NCBI GenBank assembly: GCA_046758865.1
Contig: JBHIBD010000007.1
Span: forward strand, 1 to 47,142
Reading direction: 5' to 3'
From: JBHIBD01 sp046758865
GTDB taxonomy: Bacteria; Planctomycetota; Brocadiia; Brocadiales; Bathyanammoxibiaceae
Length of the DNA: 47,142 bases
Part shown: positions 1-8,080 of the stretch, piece after piece
Layout of the letters: every line of letters begins with the position of its first letter
Position numbering within the stretch: position 1 is the stretch's first letter
Program-made: the position numbers and the translations under genes
The notes under the pieces: model-generated
The model's input: only the letters and a program-made list of their open reading frames with translations
The model's database searches: none
Told to the model about the DNA's origin: nothing

Positions 1-36
1 TTTGGAATTGGCAACGTCCTACAACATTAGCAGCTT

Positions 37-453
37 TTAGAACTGCCGTTCACAGTCAGCACTTTTAAATTCTTTAAGGGCTCGATGATTCCAATAACTT
101 TTCTGTGGTTTAGCCAATTTCAAATCAAGAAACTGTTTACCAAATAATCTTGAAATCGAATTCATTGGCGTAAAGACCAGATAGAACAGAATAGCCAAAA
201 TCACTCTGGTCATGAACCATCCCATAATAACCGCAATTGCCATCCATACTTTGTGGAAAGGTTTTAGGACAAAAGGAAAGAACAAACCCGAGAGAACGAA
301 AATAATTGCGAAAAATAAAGGGTAAGGATAGTTTTCTTTCCCATGCCAGAATTGGATGCCTCCCAGAACTGCTAATACAATTCCAATAATCAAACCAAAA
401 CTTCTTAAGTCTTTATGTGTACTTTTTATGTTTTTTATCTCGTTAATAAACAT
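37..453 (-). CDS. SxtJ-like small membrane protein
   Basis: The 138-residue product has about three hydrophobic segments (near residues 20-35, 45-65 and 70-95) and a basic C-terminus. Size, the early LRSFGLIIGIVLAVLGG segment and position resemble SxtJ-family membrane proteins, which commonly sit directly downstream of NodU/CmcH-type carbamoyltransferases. It starts 6 bases after the carbamoyltransferase stop on the same strand, so the two are almost certainly co-transcribed. The biochemical role of SxtJ proteins is not established; a link to modification of a secreted or surface polymer is inference. The family assignment comes from context and pattern, not from a catalytic motif. Confidence 0.7.
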   Translation of the reverse strand: MFINEIKNIKSTHKDLRSFGLIIGIVLAVLGGIQFWHGKENYPYPLFFAIIFVLSGLFFPFVLKPFHKVWMAIAVIMGWFMTRVILAILFYLVFTPMNSISRLFGKQFLDLKLAKPQKSYWNHRALKEFKSADCERQF

Positions 454-459
454 TGTTTC

Positions 460-2277
460 TTAATCCAATTCAAATTCTTTACGCCAATCCGTGTCGTTTT
501 GCAGCGGTTTTTGGTCTGCTTTATCCAGCAAGTAATTTCCCATAATTAGATAATCCATATTAGTCCGCATAAAACAACGATACGCATCCTCGGGAGTACA
601 AACAATGGGTTCTCCACGGACATTGAATGATGTATTGATAATAACAGCGCATCTATGGTTTTCTTCAAATTTGGAAATCATTTCGTAATATAGTGGATTG
701 GTCTCCTTGAGTACTGTATGGAGCCTTGCGGAATAGTCAACATGTGTAATGGCAGGAATATCTGAGCGGGTGACGTTTAATTTATCAATGCCAAAGAGAT
801 TCTTCTCCGCATCGGTCATCTTCTTCTGTCGTCCTTCTCTGACCTGCGCCACCAAAAGCATATATGGGCTTTCATGATCGATATCGAAGTAGTTAGAAGC
901 TTTTTCAGCTAATACTGATGGGGCAAAAGGACGGAAGCTCTCGCGGAACTTTATTTTGAGGTTCATTGTTTCCTGCATTTTAGGAGAACGTGCATCGCCA
1001 ATGATTGACCTGGAGCCCAATGCTCGTGGACCAAATTCCATTCTACCTTGAAACCAACCAATTACTTTCTGTTCAGCAATCAGATCGGCAATCTTCTTTG
1101 GTATTTCATCAGCTGGTATTTCTTTAAATGGGATAGCATTCTTTTCCAGATAGGTACTAATTCCCCCGTTATTAAATTCGGGGCCTAGATAAGAACCCTG
1201 CATAGAGTCTATCTTGCCATTCACAGTGCGGTTTTCACCTAAATACTGGTGCCACACGAACAATGCCGCCCCCAGTGCTCCACCTGCATCTCCTGCCGCA
1301 GGCTGAATCCAAATGTCGTCAAATATACCTTCGCGCAAAAGCTTGCCATTGGCCACACAATTCAGCGCAACCCCACCTGCAAGACATAAATACTTTTTTC
1401 CTGTTTCCTTACGAATATGCCTTCCCATGCGTAATATCACTTCTTCGGTAACTTCTTGTATCGATCGTGCCAGGTCCATTTCCCTTTGAGTTAGTTTGGA
1501 TTCAGCCTTTCGTGGTGGTCCGCCAAACAACCTATCGAATTTTCCATTAGTCATGGTTAGCCCAGCACAGTAATCGAAATAATCCATGTTCATTCTGAAC
1601 GAACCATCTTCTTTTAAGTCAATAAGTTCTCTGAGAATTAAATCTTTGTATTTTGGCTCTCCGTAAGGCGCAAGTCCCATAACTTTGTATTCGCCAGAAT
1701 TGACTTTAAAGCCCGTATAATAAGTAAAAGCTGAATATAGCAAGCCGATCGAATGGGGAAACTTTATATCAGCGATAATCTGGATATGATTATCTTCACC
1801 TACACCATAGCTGGTAGTTGTCCATTCCCCTACACCATCAATGGTCAAAAAGGCTGCCTCTTGAAATGGCGAGGGAAAGAATGCAGAGGCAGCATGGGAT
1901 TCGTGGTGTTCAGGGAAAATGATTTTGCCCTTATATTCAAGTTCCCTTTTAATTAAGTCTTTTAACCAGAGTTTCTTCTTTATCCAGAGAGGCATAGCCT
2001 TGATAAATGACTTGATGCCAAACGGTGCATAAGAAAGGTACGTCTCTAAGATCCGTTCAAACTTTAAAAAGGGTTTATCGTAAAACGCAACATAATCTAA
2101 TTCTTGGCCTGTTATTCCGCGATTTTCCAAGCAATAGTTAATGGCATTTATCGGGAAGGTATGGTCGTGTTTCTTTCTTGTAAAGCGTTCTTCCTGTGCA
2201 GCAGCGGTAATTTTTCCATCCTGCACCAAACAGGCGGCACTATCGTGGTAAAAAGCTGAAATTCCAAGTATGTTCAT
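460..2277 (-). CDS. Carbamoyltransferase, NodU/CmcH family
   Basis: A 605-residue enzyme, the normal family length, predicted to transfer a carbamoyl group from carbamoyl phosphate through a carbamoyl-adenylate to a hydroxyl on a sugar or secondary metabolite. The N-terminal Kae1-like half begins MNILGISAFYHDSAA and carries the metal-binding HHESHAAS motif near residues 124-131; a GGVALNCVANG motif lies in mid-protein. The C-terminal carbamoyltransferase half has FGPRALGSRSI and INTSFNVRGEPIVCTPEDA. The following gene encodes an SxtJ-like membrane protein, a recurrent partner. The acceptor cannot be read from sequence; a surface glycan or exopolysaccharide is plausible given the SGNH-type gene on the other side of the gap. 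Confidence 0.93.
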   Translation of the reverse strand: MNILGISAFYHDSAACLVQDGKITAAAQEERFTRKKHDHTFPINAINYCLENRGITGQELDYVAFYDKPFLKFERILETYLSYAPFGIKSFIKAMPLWIKKKLWLKDLIKRELEYKGKIIFPEHHESHAASAFFPSPFQEAAFLTIDGVGEWTTTSYGVGEDNHIQIIADIKFPHSIGLLYSAFTYYTGFKVNSGEYKVMGLAPYGEPKYKDLILRELIDLKEDGSFRMNMDYFDYCAGLTMTNGKFDRLFGGPPRKAESKLTQREMDLARSIQEVTEEVILRMGRHIRKETGKKYLCLAGGVALNCVANGKLLREGIFDDIWIQPAAGDAGGALGAALFVWHQYLGENRTVNGKIDSMQGSYLGPEFNNGGISTYLEKNAIPFKEIPADEIPKKIADLIAEQKVIGWFQGRMEFGPRALGSRSIIGDARSPKMQETMNLKIKFRESFRPFAPSVLAEKASNYFDIDHESPYMLLVAQVREGRQKKMTDAEKNLFGIDKLNVTRSDIPAITHVDYSARLHTVLKETNPLYYEMISKFEENHRCAVIINTSFNVRGEPIVCTPEDAYRCFMRTNMDYLIMGNYLLDKADQKPLQNDTDWRKEFELD

Positions 2278-2969
2278 GTTAGTTTAGTTTTCCCTACCCA
2301 TTGGGATAGTAACAAACAAAACTAACAAAAGTCGTGCCACAATTGAAAGGAAATCAAATATATCGTAAGTATCTAGGTTCCATATACTTATGTTTTTCCT
2401 TAGTGTAAAGTGTCTTGTCACCACTATCAAAAGGTGTTTTCATTTCACAACACTTTCCAAAAAAGTGGAAAGAAGAGCAAGTGCCTAATTCTGCTAGGGT
2501 TGTGGAAAAGAATTTCTACATCACCCCTGTATGTTAGCGGATAGTACTCTAAGAGGGGTGTAAATGGGGTCTTTTGCCCACTACCACTTTTATTTTACAT
2601 TTTTCAAATATATGTTGCACTAAAGCTACAGATGCCTCAGACTCTTCAGGTTCAGCCTTTAAAAATCTGCAAGTATGGGTGCGTGGATTTTTGAAAGCGG
2701 ACACCATGATTGTGAGGCCGTCATGGTTTGTTCTGATTGACGGTGTAATACCTTAATCGTAAAGGTAGGAGCAGTGGCAGCGGGGGATGGAGTTTAACCG
2801 CGCCTCATTCCTCGCCTTACTGGTCCACTTCCCACAACCTCTAATAGGATCGACAACTTGACAATAGGCATAGAATTGTGTAATTTCTCCGAAGAAATTA
2901 TGAATCCTCTGGGGTAGTAAAAAATATATTCTTTATTTATTTTCTTCAGAGACTACTGCTGAACCAGTT
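2278..2969. other. Intergenic gap between divergent genes
   Basis: About 690 bases with no convincing gene on either strand; open frames here are short and lack family resemblance. It holds a small hairpin (CTTTCCA, six-base loop, TGGAAAG, near 2452-2472) and a possible promoter for the rightward gene (TTGACA at 2858-2863, 17 bases, then a poor TAATTT at 2881-2886). Stretches around 2550-2830 read like decayed sequence. Confidence 0.4.
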
Positions 2970-4160
2970 ATGTGGATATTTGCATTGTTCTTGGTCTTTA
3001 TGTCTGTAGGACTTCTTGCCTTTGCCAGGAGTGAATCGCCGTACGCCAAAAAACTCCTTTTTCGTTTTATTTCTATAATACTTATTTTTAGCATACTGGA
3101 AATTGGATTATGTATTACTTCTTTTGTAATTAAATTAGTCAAAGGCGAATGGAAGCTGTCATTATCAGCTTATAAAGACAAAGAATGGGCAAAGGCCTTC
3201 TGGAAAGAGCGAAGTCAAATTAGATATACTTACGAACCATATGTGGCATGGAAAGGGCAAGAATATCATGGAAAGTACATAAATATTGATTCTCAAGGAG
3301 TCAGGAAAACTTGGAACCCAAAAGATCTTCATGGAAAAGAAAATGGCATAATTTATGTGTTCGGGGGGTCAACTGTTTTTGGATTTGGTGCAAGAGATGA
3401 CTATACAATACCTTCCCATTTATCAAAGATACTAAATAATAAGAATTATAACTTCATTGTTTATAATTACGGACGGGACGCTTATGTATTTACACAAGAA
3501 CTTATCCGTTTGATTTTGCTGTTAAGAGATGGTGGCAGACCGGACTATGTCATTTTTTATGACGGTTTCAATGATACTTATTGTGCGTATTCACTGGGAA
3601 GGGCAGGGGCTATCTTCCGTCTTGCAAAATTAAAGACTTCAGTTGAAGATGAACATCTTATAAAAGCATTTGTAAGGAGAACTGAAATATTTAGCGCTTA
3701 CAGGAAAATAGTATCTTTTTTTGAGTTATCTCCTATGGAAGTGAAAGGTGCTGCTGCTAAATATAGCGATAAAGAATTACAAATGTTGGGTGAAGGAGTT
3801 GCTGATCATTATGCAAAATCGGCTATGCTTTTAGACAAACTGTCTCAGGCCTACGGCTTCAAATACCTATTATTTTGGCAACCTAGTGCATTTATTGAAG
3901 ACAAACTTACAGATGAGGAGAGTAAAACAAGTGCAGGTATAAGGGCCAACCATTCTCCAGCCTATCGTAAATTGAGTAGGTATGCTCTTAATGCTGTGAA
4001 GACAAAATCACTTCCTCATTTCTTCGATATTTCGCGTGTACTTAGTGGAAGAACGAGATTATACTATGTAGATGCGGCTCATCTGTCAGGAGAAGGCAGC
4101 GAGGTAGTTGCAACTAAGATAGCTTCAATACTTGAAAAGGAGTATTTATCAAATGAGTAA
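2970..4160 (+). CDS. Membrane-anchored SGNH/GDSL-type hydrolase-like protein
   Basis: A 396-residue protein with two N-terminal hydrophobic segments (about residues 2-18 and 32-56) followed by a soluble domain. SGNH-superfamily blocks are visible: FGGSTVFGFG with the candidate nucleophile Ser134, YDGFND near 197-202 giving the block III Gly and Asn, and DAAHLS near 368-373 giving the Asp/His pair. Such proteins are lipases, esterases or O-acetyl-modifying enzymes of envelope polysaccharides; substrate is unknown. The ATG at 2970 is the first good start after an in-frame stop at 2901-2903, but no clear ribosome binding site precedes it. It diverges from the carbamoyltransferase genes and may share a polymer-modification role (inference). 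Confidence 0.72.
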   Translation: MWIFALFLVFMSVGLLAFARSESPYAKKLLFRFISIILIFSILEIGLCITSFVIKLVKGEWKLSLSAYKDKEWAKAFWKERSQIRYTYEPYVAWKGQEYHGKYINIDSQGVRKTWNPKDLHGKENGIIYVFGGSTVFGFGARDDYTIPSHLSKILNNKNYNFIVYNYGRDAYVFTQELIRLILLLRDGGRPDYVIFYDGFNDTYCAYSLGRAGAIFRLAKLKTSVEDEHLIKAFVRRTEIFSAYRKIVSFFELSPMEVKGAAAKYSDKELQMLGEGVADHYAKSAMLLDKLSQAYGFKYLLFWQPSAFIEDKLTDEESKTSAGIRANHSPAYRKLSRYALNAVKTKSLPHFFDISRVLSGRTRLYYVDAAHLSGEGSEVVATKIASILEKEYLSNE

Positions 4161-4255
4161 AATATCAATGAGGTATTCTCATCTTGCCCATAGCCACAAG
4201 GCCAATGCAGTAAGAGTCCTTGAGGAGAAATTAGGGATTTTCAGCACCTACCTCG

Positions 4256-4426
4256 TCATGCAGAGTCATTAGGGAGGGTTTCTTCGTTCTGGTTTTCCTT
4301 TTCTCCCTTTCTTAACCACCTTGACCACGCGAACCAAATGAGTGCTATGAGTAAAACCCCTTCCAGCCAAAATAATACACTGTAGATAGAGATACTTCCA
4401 AGAAAGAGAACACGTTCAAGGCCCAT
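4256..4426 (-). CDS. Small membrane protein, 56 residues
   Basis: A short frame, starting MGLERVLFLGSISIY and ending at a TGA at 4256-4258. It has one long hydrophobic helix at about residues 6-34, then a WSRWLRKGEK basic stop-transfer patch and an acidic tail, so an N-out/C-in single-pass or hairpin protein is likely. A GGAG ribosome binding site lies 8 bases before the ATG. It lies downstream of the tRNA-Val gene on the same strand. I do not recognise a family. The clean frame, good ribosome binding site and classical membrane-protein pattern argue that it is real; function is unknown. Confidence 0.55.
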   Translation of the reverse strand: MGLERVLFLGSISIYSVLFWLEGVLLIALIWFAWSRWLRKGEKENQNEETLPNDSA

Positions 4427-4516
4427 GAGAAGGACTCCATAGATTTACTTGACAGTTACTTGACAGTAGAGCAGGGAAGTTTATTAAATGCCAGTCGTAA
4501 GTCCTTGTGGGGCAAA

Positions 4517-4589
4517 TGGGCGCTGGTGGACTCGAACCACCGACCCCTTGCTTGTGAAGCAAGTGCTCTAGCCACTGAGCCAAGCGCCC
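4517..4589 (-). tRNA. tRNA-Val (anticodon CAC)
   Basis: A complete 73-base cloverleaf on the minus strand: acceptor GGGCGCT pairing with AGCGCCC, D-stem GCTC/GAGC, anticodon stem CTTGC/GCAAG with loop TTCACAA (anticodon CAC, reading GUG), a 5-base variable loop, T-stem GGTGG/CCACC with loop TTCGAGT, and discriminator A. CCA is not encoded. All stems pair by eye. Confidence 0.95.
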
Positions 4590-4617
4590 CTGATTTTCTT
4601 TAAATTCTATCACTTTG

Positions 4618-4671
4618 CACCGACCCCTTGTCCGCCTGAGGTGGATGCTCTGGCCACTGAGCCAAGCGCCC
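4618..4671 (-). pseudogene. Degenerate tRNA remnant beside tRNA-Val
   Basis: About 54 bases on the same strand repeat the 5' part of the neighbouring tRNA-Val: acceptor strand GGGCGCT and the D-arm, ending with the variable-loop/T-stem start (CAAGGGGTCGGTG in tRNA sense). The anticodon arm differs (TCCACCTCAGGCGGA in sense) and does not form a normal 5-bp stem with 7-base loop. The T-arm and 3' acceptor strand are missing. It looks like a partial, decayed duplicate and should not yield a functional tRNA. Confidence 0.6.
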
Positions 4672-4830
4672 ACCTGTATGAGACATGTTACCACGTCCTT
4701 CAAGCTTTTCAAGTCCCGACACGGACATCTTTTGCAGACTTGGATGACCACTAAATGGAATTCTGTTTCAGGTCACGCCAAGATCAGATGTGCTTATGGT
4801 ATCACGTGTTCTGCACCACGCAGCTAATTT

Positions 4831-5373
4831 TTAGCGCGTCTTGACCTTGAACTCAAACTCGTACTGCCTGGGCCCTCCATTTATCTCTATTGGTAGTGTT
4901 ATCTTGAAGGTGGTTCTGTCCCACGAGTCTATTATGGTGGCATCCTTAAGCTTGGGGAACATGGGCCTTACCTTCCAGCCCAGGAGGGTGTGGTATATGT
5001 TGTCTGTGGGCATGACCCACTCAACAAACTGAGACCTGGGGGCTATGACGGTGGGTATCTGGGGCTTATCCTTGTCCGCGTACTTTACCTTTTTGGTGAT
5101 GAGGCGGTGGGAGGCGCCATCCTTGTCTACATAAATTGCCTCCTCCCAGTTGATGCTTATAAGATAAACGCTCTTATTTATGAACAGAATTTTTATGTCA
5201 TCATCTTCGGGTGTGAATGTGAATTGGAGGTCATCATCCTCGAAGCTCAGTGTGCCGGTGGGCGGATTTATCAAGGAAAAATTGTAGTGGAATACGCTGG
5301 CGATGTCTATCTCTGGGGCGGCGCAACCGGCAGTTGCAATTATCAGGGCCATTATTTTGACAAAAACCTTCAT
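4831..5373 (-). CDS. Predicted lipoprotein of unknown function
   Basis: A 180-residue protein with an N-terminal signal peptide and lipobox (IIATAGC, Cys at 17), so predicted to be lipid-anchored. The mature part is rich in beta-strand pattern with an acidic patch (SFEDDDLQF, TPEDDD) and no motif I recognise. Its ATG overlaps the truA stop as ATGA (4 bases), so the two are translationally coupled. Link to truA is probably only operonic. Confidence 0.75.
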   Translation of the reverse strand: MKVFVKIMALIIATAGCAAPEIDIASVFHYNFSLINPPTGTLSFEDDDLQFTFTPEDDDIKILFINKSVYLISINWEEAIYVDKDGASHRLITKKVKYADKDKPQIPTVIAPRSQFVEWVMPTDNIYHTLLGWKVRPMFPKLKDATIIDSWDRTTFKITLPIEINGGPRQYEFEFKVKTR

Positions 5374-6146
5374 GGGCCTTCTTCATCGTAATTGACCTTC
5401 AGCAGAAGTAGCCCCCTTGCCGGGACCGTTGGCCCGGCAAGTCGTCTGTCTCTAGAATCAAGTATATGTTTGAACTCTTTTACGTCCAGTTTGCCATGAC
5501 CTACGAGAAGGAGCGTCCCGACTATCCCCCTGACCATCTTGTGTAAAAACCCGTCGGCCTCCACCACGAGACGTATATATCTGTCTTGCTGCGTGATATC
5601 GAAGGACTCTATGGTGCGTATAGTGTTTGTCCTATGAGAGGATTCGACACTGAAGGCCTTAAAGTCGTGACTGCCTATCAGGCACCGTGAGGCCTCTTTC
5701 ATCCTTTCAACGTTAAGCGGCCAGGGATAGCGGTATGAGAAATTTCTGTTTAGTGCGCAGGGTACACGGTCATTAAACACTGTGTAAGAGTAGACCTTAG
5801 ACCTGGCGGAAAACTGTGCGTGGAAATCTTCGGATACCTCTTCTGCTGACCTGACTACCACCTCCGGGGGCAGGTAGTAGTTTATTGCTGGGACAAATTT
5901 TTGGATTGGCAGGTCGGCGGATGTCTTGAAGTTTGCCACCTGTCCCAGGGCGTGGACCCCTGTGTCCGTCCTCGATGCGGCGTAGAGCACCACCTTCTCC
6001 CCCGCGACCTTCCCGATTGCGTCCCTCACACATGCCTGAATGGTTGGTGGCGGGCTTCCCTTCGTAGAAGGGTCTTTAATTCTCTGCTCTTGCCAACCTG
6101 CGTAATTCGTTCCCTCATACTCAATCACAAGCTTGATGTTACGCAT
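5370..6146 (-). CDS. truA: tRNA pseudouridine(38-40) synthase TruA
   Basis: A 258-residue protein of normal TruA length that converts uridines 38-40 of the tRNA anticodon arm to pseudouridine. It starts MRNIKLVIEYEGTNYAGWQ, carries the catalytic motif SRTDTGVHA with Asp61, and has the late family signature GFLHKMVRGIVGTLL. The ATG lies inside the last codons of an asd 3'-end copy (GTGCATGCGTAA on the minus strand), which suggests that truA was once directly coupled to asd. The ATGA overlap at its end couples it to the lipoprotein gene. Confidence 0.95.
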   Translation of the reverse strand: MRNIKLVIEYEGTNYAGWQEQRIKDPSTKGSPPPTIQACVRDAIGKVAGEKVVLYAASRTDTGVHALGQVANFKTSADLPIQKFVPAINYYLPPEVVVRSAEEVSEDFHAQFSARSKVYSYTVFNDRVPCALNRNFSYRYPWPLNVERMKEASRCLIGSHDFKAFSVESSHRTNTIRTIESFDITQQDRYIRLVVEADGFLHKMVRGIVGTLLLVGHGKLDVKEFKHILDSRDRRLAGPTVPARGLLLLKVNYDEEGP

Positions 6147-6205
6147 GCACTTTTATGTGCTCGACGAGCCTCTCTGCAATCTTAGTGGCATTGAAGGCGA
6201 CACCC
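6139..6205 (-). pseudogene. Remnant of asd 3' end
   Basis: This segment copies the last codons of asd, which lies 0.9 kb upstream on the same strand. The first 44 bases from the stop codon match 7018-7061 with a single difference; similarity then decays to about 6205. In the asd frame it reads NATKIAERLVEHIKVHA followed by TAA, against NAIQIAERLVEHIKVHA in the intact gene. Further upstream the frame is closed by a stop near 6220. It is a gene-end duplication left when the hicBAB segment came to lie between asd and truA. Confidence 0.8.
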
Positions 6206-6242
6206 CTAGGGCCAGTGTGTCGTTTTCAGGGTTGGTAAAGGA

Positions 6243-6455
6243 CTATGCGACCTCTATGTAGACCACCTCTGTAGAGGGCTGGGGCACGGGTAGCCCGTCT
6301 TCTCTAAGTCCCTCAATATGCCGCTTTATTGCCTCTTTCATGTTTCTTCTGGCCTCTTCCACCGTAAGGCCGGTAGCGACACACCCCGGCAGGTCGGGAC
6401 AGTAGGCCGAATAGTTTCCATTGGCCTTTTCTATAATGATTGAATATTTCATCAT
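6243..6455 (-). CDS. hicB: HicB-family antitoxin (downstream copy)
   Basis: A 70-residue HicB-fold protein with the signature YSAYCPDLPGCVATG and TVEEARRNMKEAIKRHIEGL, the partial RNase H-like domain that binds and inhibits HicA. No C-terminal DNA-binding domain is present, so it is a minimal antitoxin. It begins 8 bases after the hicA stop, the classical hicAB order, so it is the most likely cognate partner. Confidence 0.88.
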   Translation of the reverse strand: MMKYSIIIEKANGNYSAYCPDLPGCVATGLTVEEARRNMKEAIKRHIEGLREDGLPVPQPSTEVVYIEVA

Positions 6456-6463
6456 TAGCTTAC

Positions 6464-6703
6464 TTACACCTTATCCAGCAACTCAAAATATCTTTCGCGA
6501 CTAATACCCGCAGTTGTGAGATTTGTGCGGATATGTGTTACAGGAACCAACCGTGGACTAGTCTTAATAACAAGAGGACGGCGAACGCCGGATTTGGTCA
6601 TACTAATATGGTCTCCCTTTTGGCGACTCACGACAAAGCCCTCAGATTCAAAGACCTTGATGAGTTTCTTGTAATGGATAGGAACAATCTTGTTTTGAGG
6701 CAT
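6464..6703 (-). CDS. hicA: HicA-family toxin (mRNA interferase)
   Basis: A 79-residue HicA/YcfA-like protein with a double-stranded RNA-binding-like fold expected to cleave translated mRNA. The key region is RQKGDHISMTK, with the catalytic His at 32, preceded by KKLIKVFESEGF and followed by a basic RRPLVI strand. It lies between two HicB-like genes (gaps of 15 and 8 bases) in one co-directional cassette downstream of asd. It appears intact. Confidence 0.87.
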   Translation of the reverse strand: MPQNKIVPIHYKKLIKVFESEGFVVSRQKGDHISMTKSGVRRPLVIKTSPRLVPVTHIRTNLTTAGISRERYFELLDKV

Positions 6704-6718
6704 CTAGAGGGGACCATG

Positions 6719-6991
6719 TTATAATCTAACCCGTTCGGTTAAGACTGGCTCTCTACATTTCCAGTGGGACGGATTATCTGGATCAGAGGTAAATCCTGAT
6801 TCCGAGAGCACCTCGTGTAAGGTGCCCATGGATTCGCATTCCTCAACGAAGAGTTCGACGGCCTCCAGCAAGGCTCTCTTGGCCTCTTCCACGGAATCCC
6901 CAAAACTCGATACGTTAAGCTCTGGACAAAGGGCTACATATTGTCCATCCTCTTCAAACACCTCAACCCGATACTCAAGATGCATGTTCAT
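6719..6991 (-). CDS. HicB-family protein (upstream copy)
   Basis: A 90-residue HicB-like protein: YRVEVFEEDGQYVALCPELN, then SVEEAKRALLEAVELFVEECE. The C-terminal 25 residues (from about SGFTSDPDNP) resemble no DNA-binding domain I know. A strong AAGGGGG ribosome binding site precedes the ATG, which sits only 26 bases after asd, so the cassette is probably read through from asd. It differs clearly in sequence from the downstream HicB, so it is a second antitoxin type rather than a recent duplicate. Confidence 0.82.
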   Translation of the reverse strand: MNMHLEYRVEVFEEDGQYVALCPELNVSSFGDSVEEAKRALLEAVELFVEECESMGTLHEVLSESGFTSDPDNPSHWKCREPVLTERVRL

Positions 6992-7017
6992 AGACCCCCT
7001 TTCTTTGTATGTTAATT

Positions 7018-8046
7018 TTACGCATGCACTTTTATGTGCTCGACCAGCCTCTCTGCAATCTGGATGGCGTTCAGGGCGGCACCCTTCCTGAGGTTGTCGC
7101 TCACTATCCAGAGGTTGAGGCCGTTTTCAACCGAAGAGTCCTCACGTATCCTCCCCACAAAGGTCTCATCCCTCCCGGATGCCAGTGTGGCCAGGGGATA
7201 TATCTGATGTTCAGGGTCGTCCATTACCGTCACCCCCGGGGCCTTAGCGAGAATCCCCCTGGCCTCTTCTCGGGTAAGCTTCCTTTCTGTCTCTATATTC
7301 ACTGACTCGCTGTGGCCCCTGACGACCGGTATCCTGACCGTGGTCACGGTTATCCTCAGTGAAGGTTTTTCCATTATCTTTCTGGTCTCGTTTATCATCT
7401 TCATCTCTTCAGAGGTATACCCATCTGGGAGAAACGCATTTGACTGGGGTATCTGCGGTATGGCATTAAAGGCGATCTGATATGGGAAAACGGTCCTCTT
7501 GTATTCCCCCCTGTTTAACAGGATAGACTCTGTTTCCTTCTCCAGTTCGTTAACGGCCTGCCACCCAGCGCCTGAGACGGCCTGGTAGGTGGACACTACC
7601 ACCCTTTTAATCCTGGCGGCATCGTGAATTGGTTTCAGGACCATCACCATCTGGATGGTGGAGCAGTTGGGATTGGCTATAATCCCCTTATGTCTGGTGA
7701 TTTCTTCGGGATTTACCTCAGGTACGACAAGGGGCACACCCTCATCCATCCGGAAGGCGCTGGTGTTATCAACTGCTATGGCACCTGCCTTCACGCAGTG
7801 GGGCACAAACTCCTTGCTCACGGCACCACCGGCACTAAAGAGTGCTATGTCTATTCCCTTAAAGGAATCCGCGCGGAGTTCCTCTATGGCAACCTCTTTT
7901 CCCTTGAAGGGTAACTTCTTTCCTGCTGAGCGGCTAGAGGCAAGGAGCCTCAATTCTTTTAAAGGAAAAGCCCTCTCCTCCAGTATTCTCAGCATCTCGG
8001 CGCCTACTGCACCAGTGGCACCAACTACTGCTACATTCACACTCAT
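7018..8046 (-). CDS. asd: Aspartate-semialdehyde dehydrogenase
   Basis: A 342-residue cytosolic enzyme that reduces aspartyl phosphate to aspartate semialdehyde with NADPH, feeding lysine/diaminopimelate, threonine and methionine synthesis. The N-terminal Rossmann motif is VAVVGATGAVG, the catalytic Cys128 lies in NPNCSTIQ, and the active-site His is in RGHSESVNIE. Length is normal. Its last codons are duplicated at 6139-6205, next to truA, and the hicBAB cassette lies between the two copies. Confidence 0.96.
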   Translation of the reverse strand: MSVNVAVVGATGAVGAEMLRILEERAFPLKELRLLASSRSAGKKLPFKGKEVAIEELRADSFKGIDIALFSAGGAVSKEFVPHCVKAGAIAVDNTSAFRMDEGVPLVVPEVNPEEITRHKGIIANPNCSTIQMVMVLKPIHDAARIKRVVVSTYQAVSGAGWQAVNELEKETESILLNRGEYKRTVFPYQIAFNAIPQIPQSNAFLPDGYTSEEMKMINETRKIMEKPSLRITVTTVRIPVVRGHSESVNIETERKLTREEARGILAKAPGVTVMDDPEHQIYPLATLASGRDETFVGRIREDSSVENGLNLWIVSDNLRKGAALNAIQIAERLVEHIKVHA

Positions 8047-8080
8047 CTCTTTTGTCCTTTTCCTCTCAGTGGGGGCACAC

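Noticed and set aside
2574..2756. Plus-strand 60-residue frame in the first gap
   Set aside because: No ribosome binding site and no similarity; low-complexity coding pattern.
4618..4671. Second functional tRNA
   Set aside because: T-arm and 3' acceptor strand are missing and the anticodon arm cannot form the normal stem and loop.
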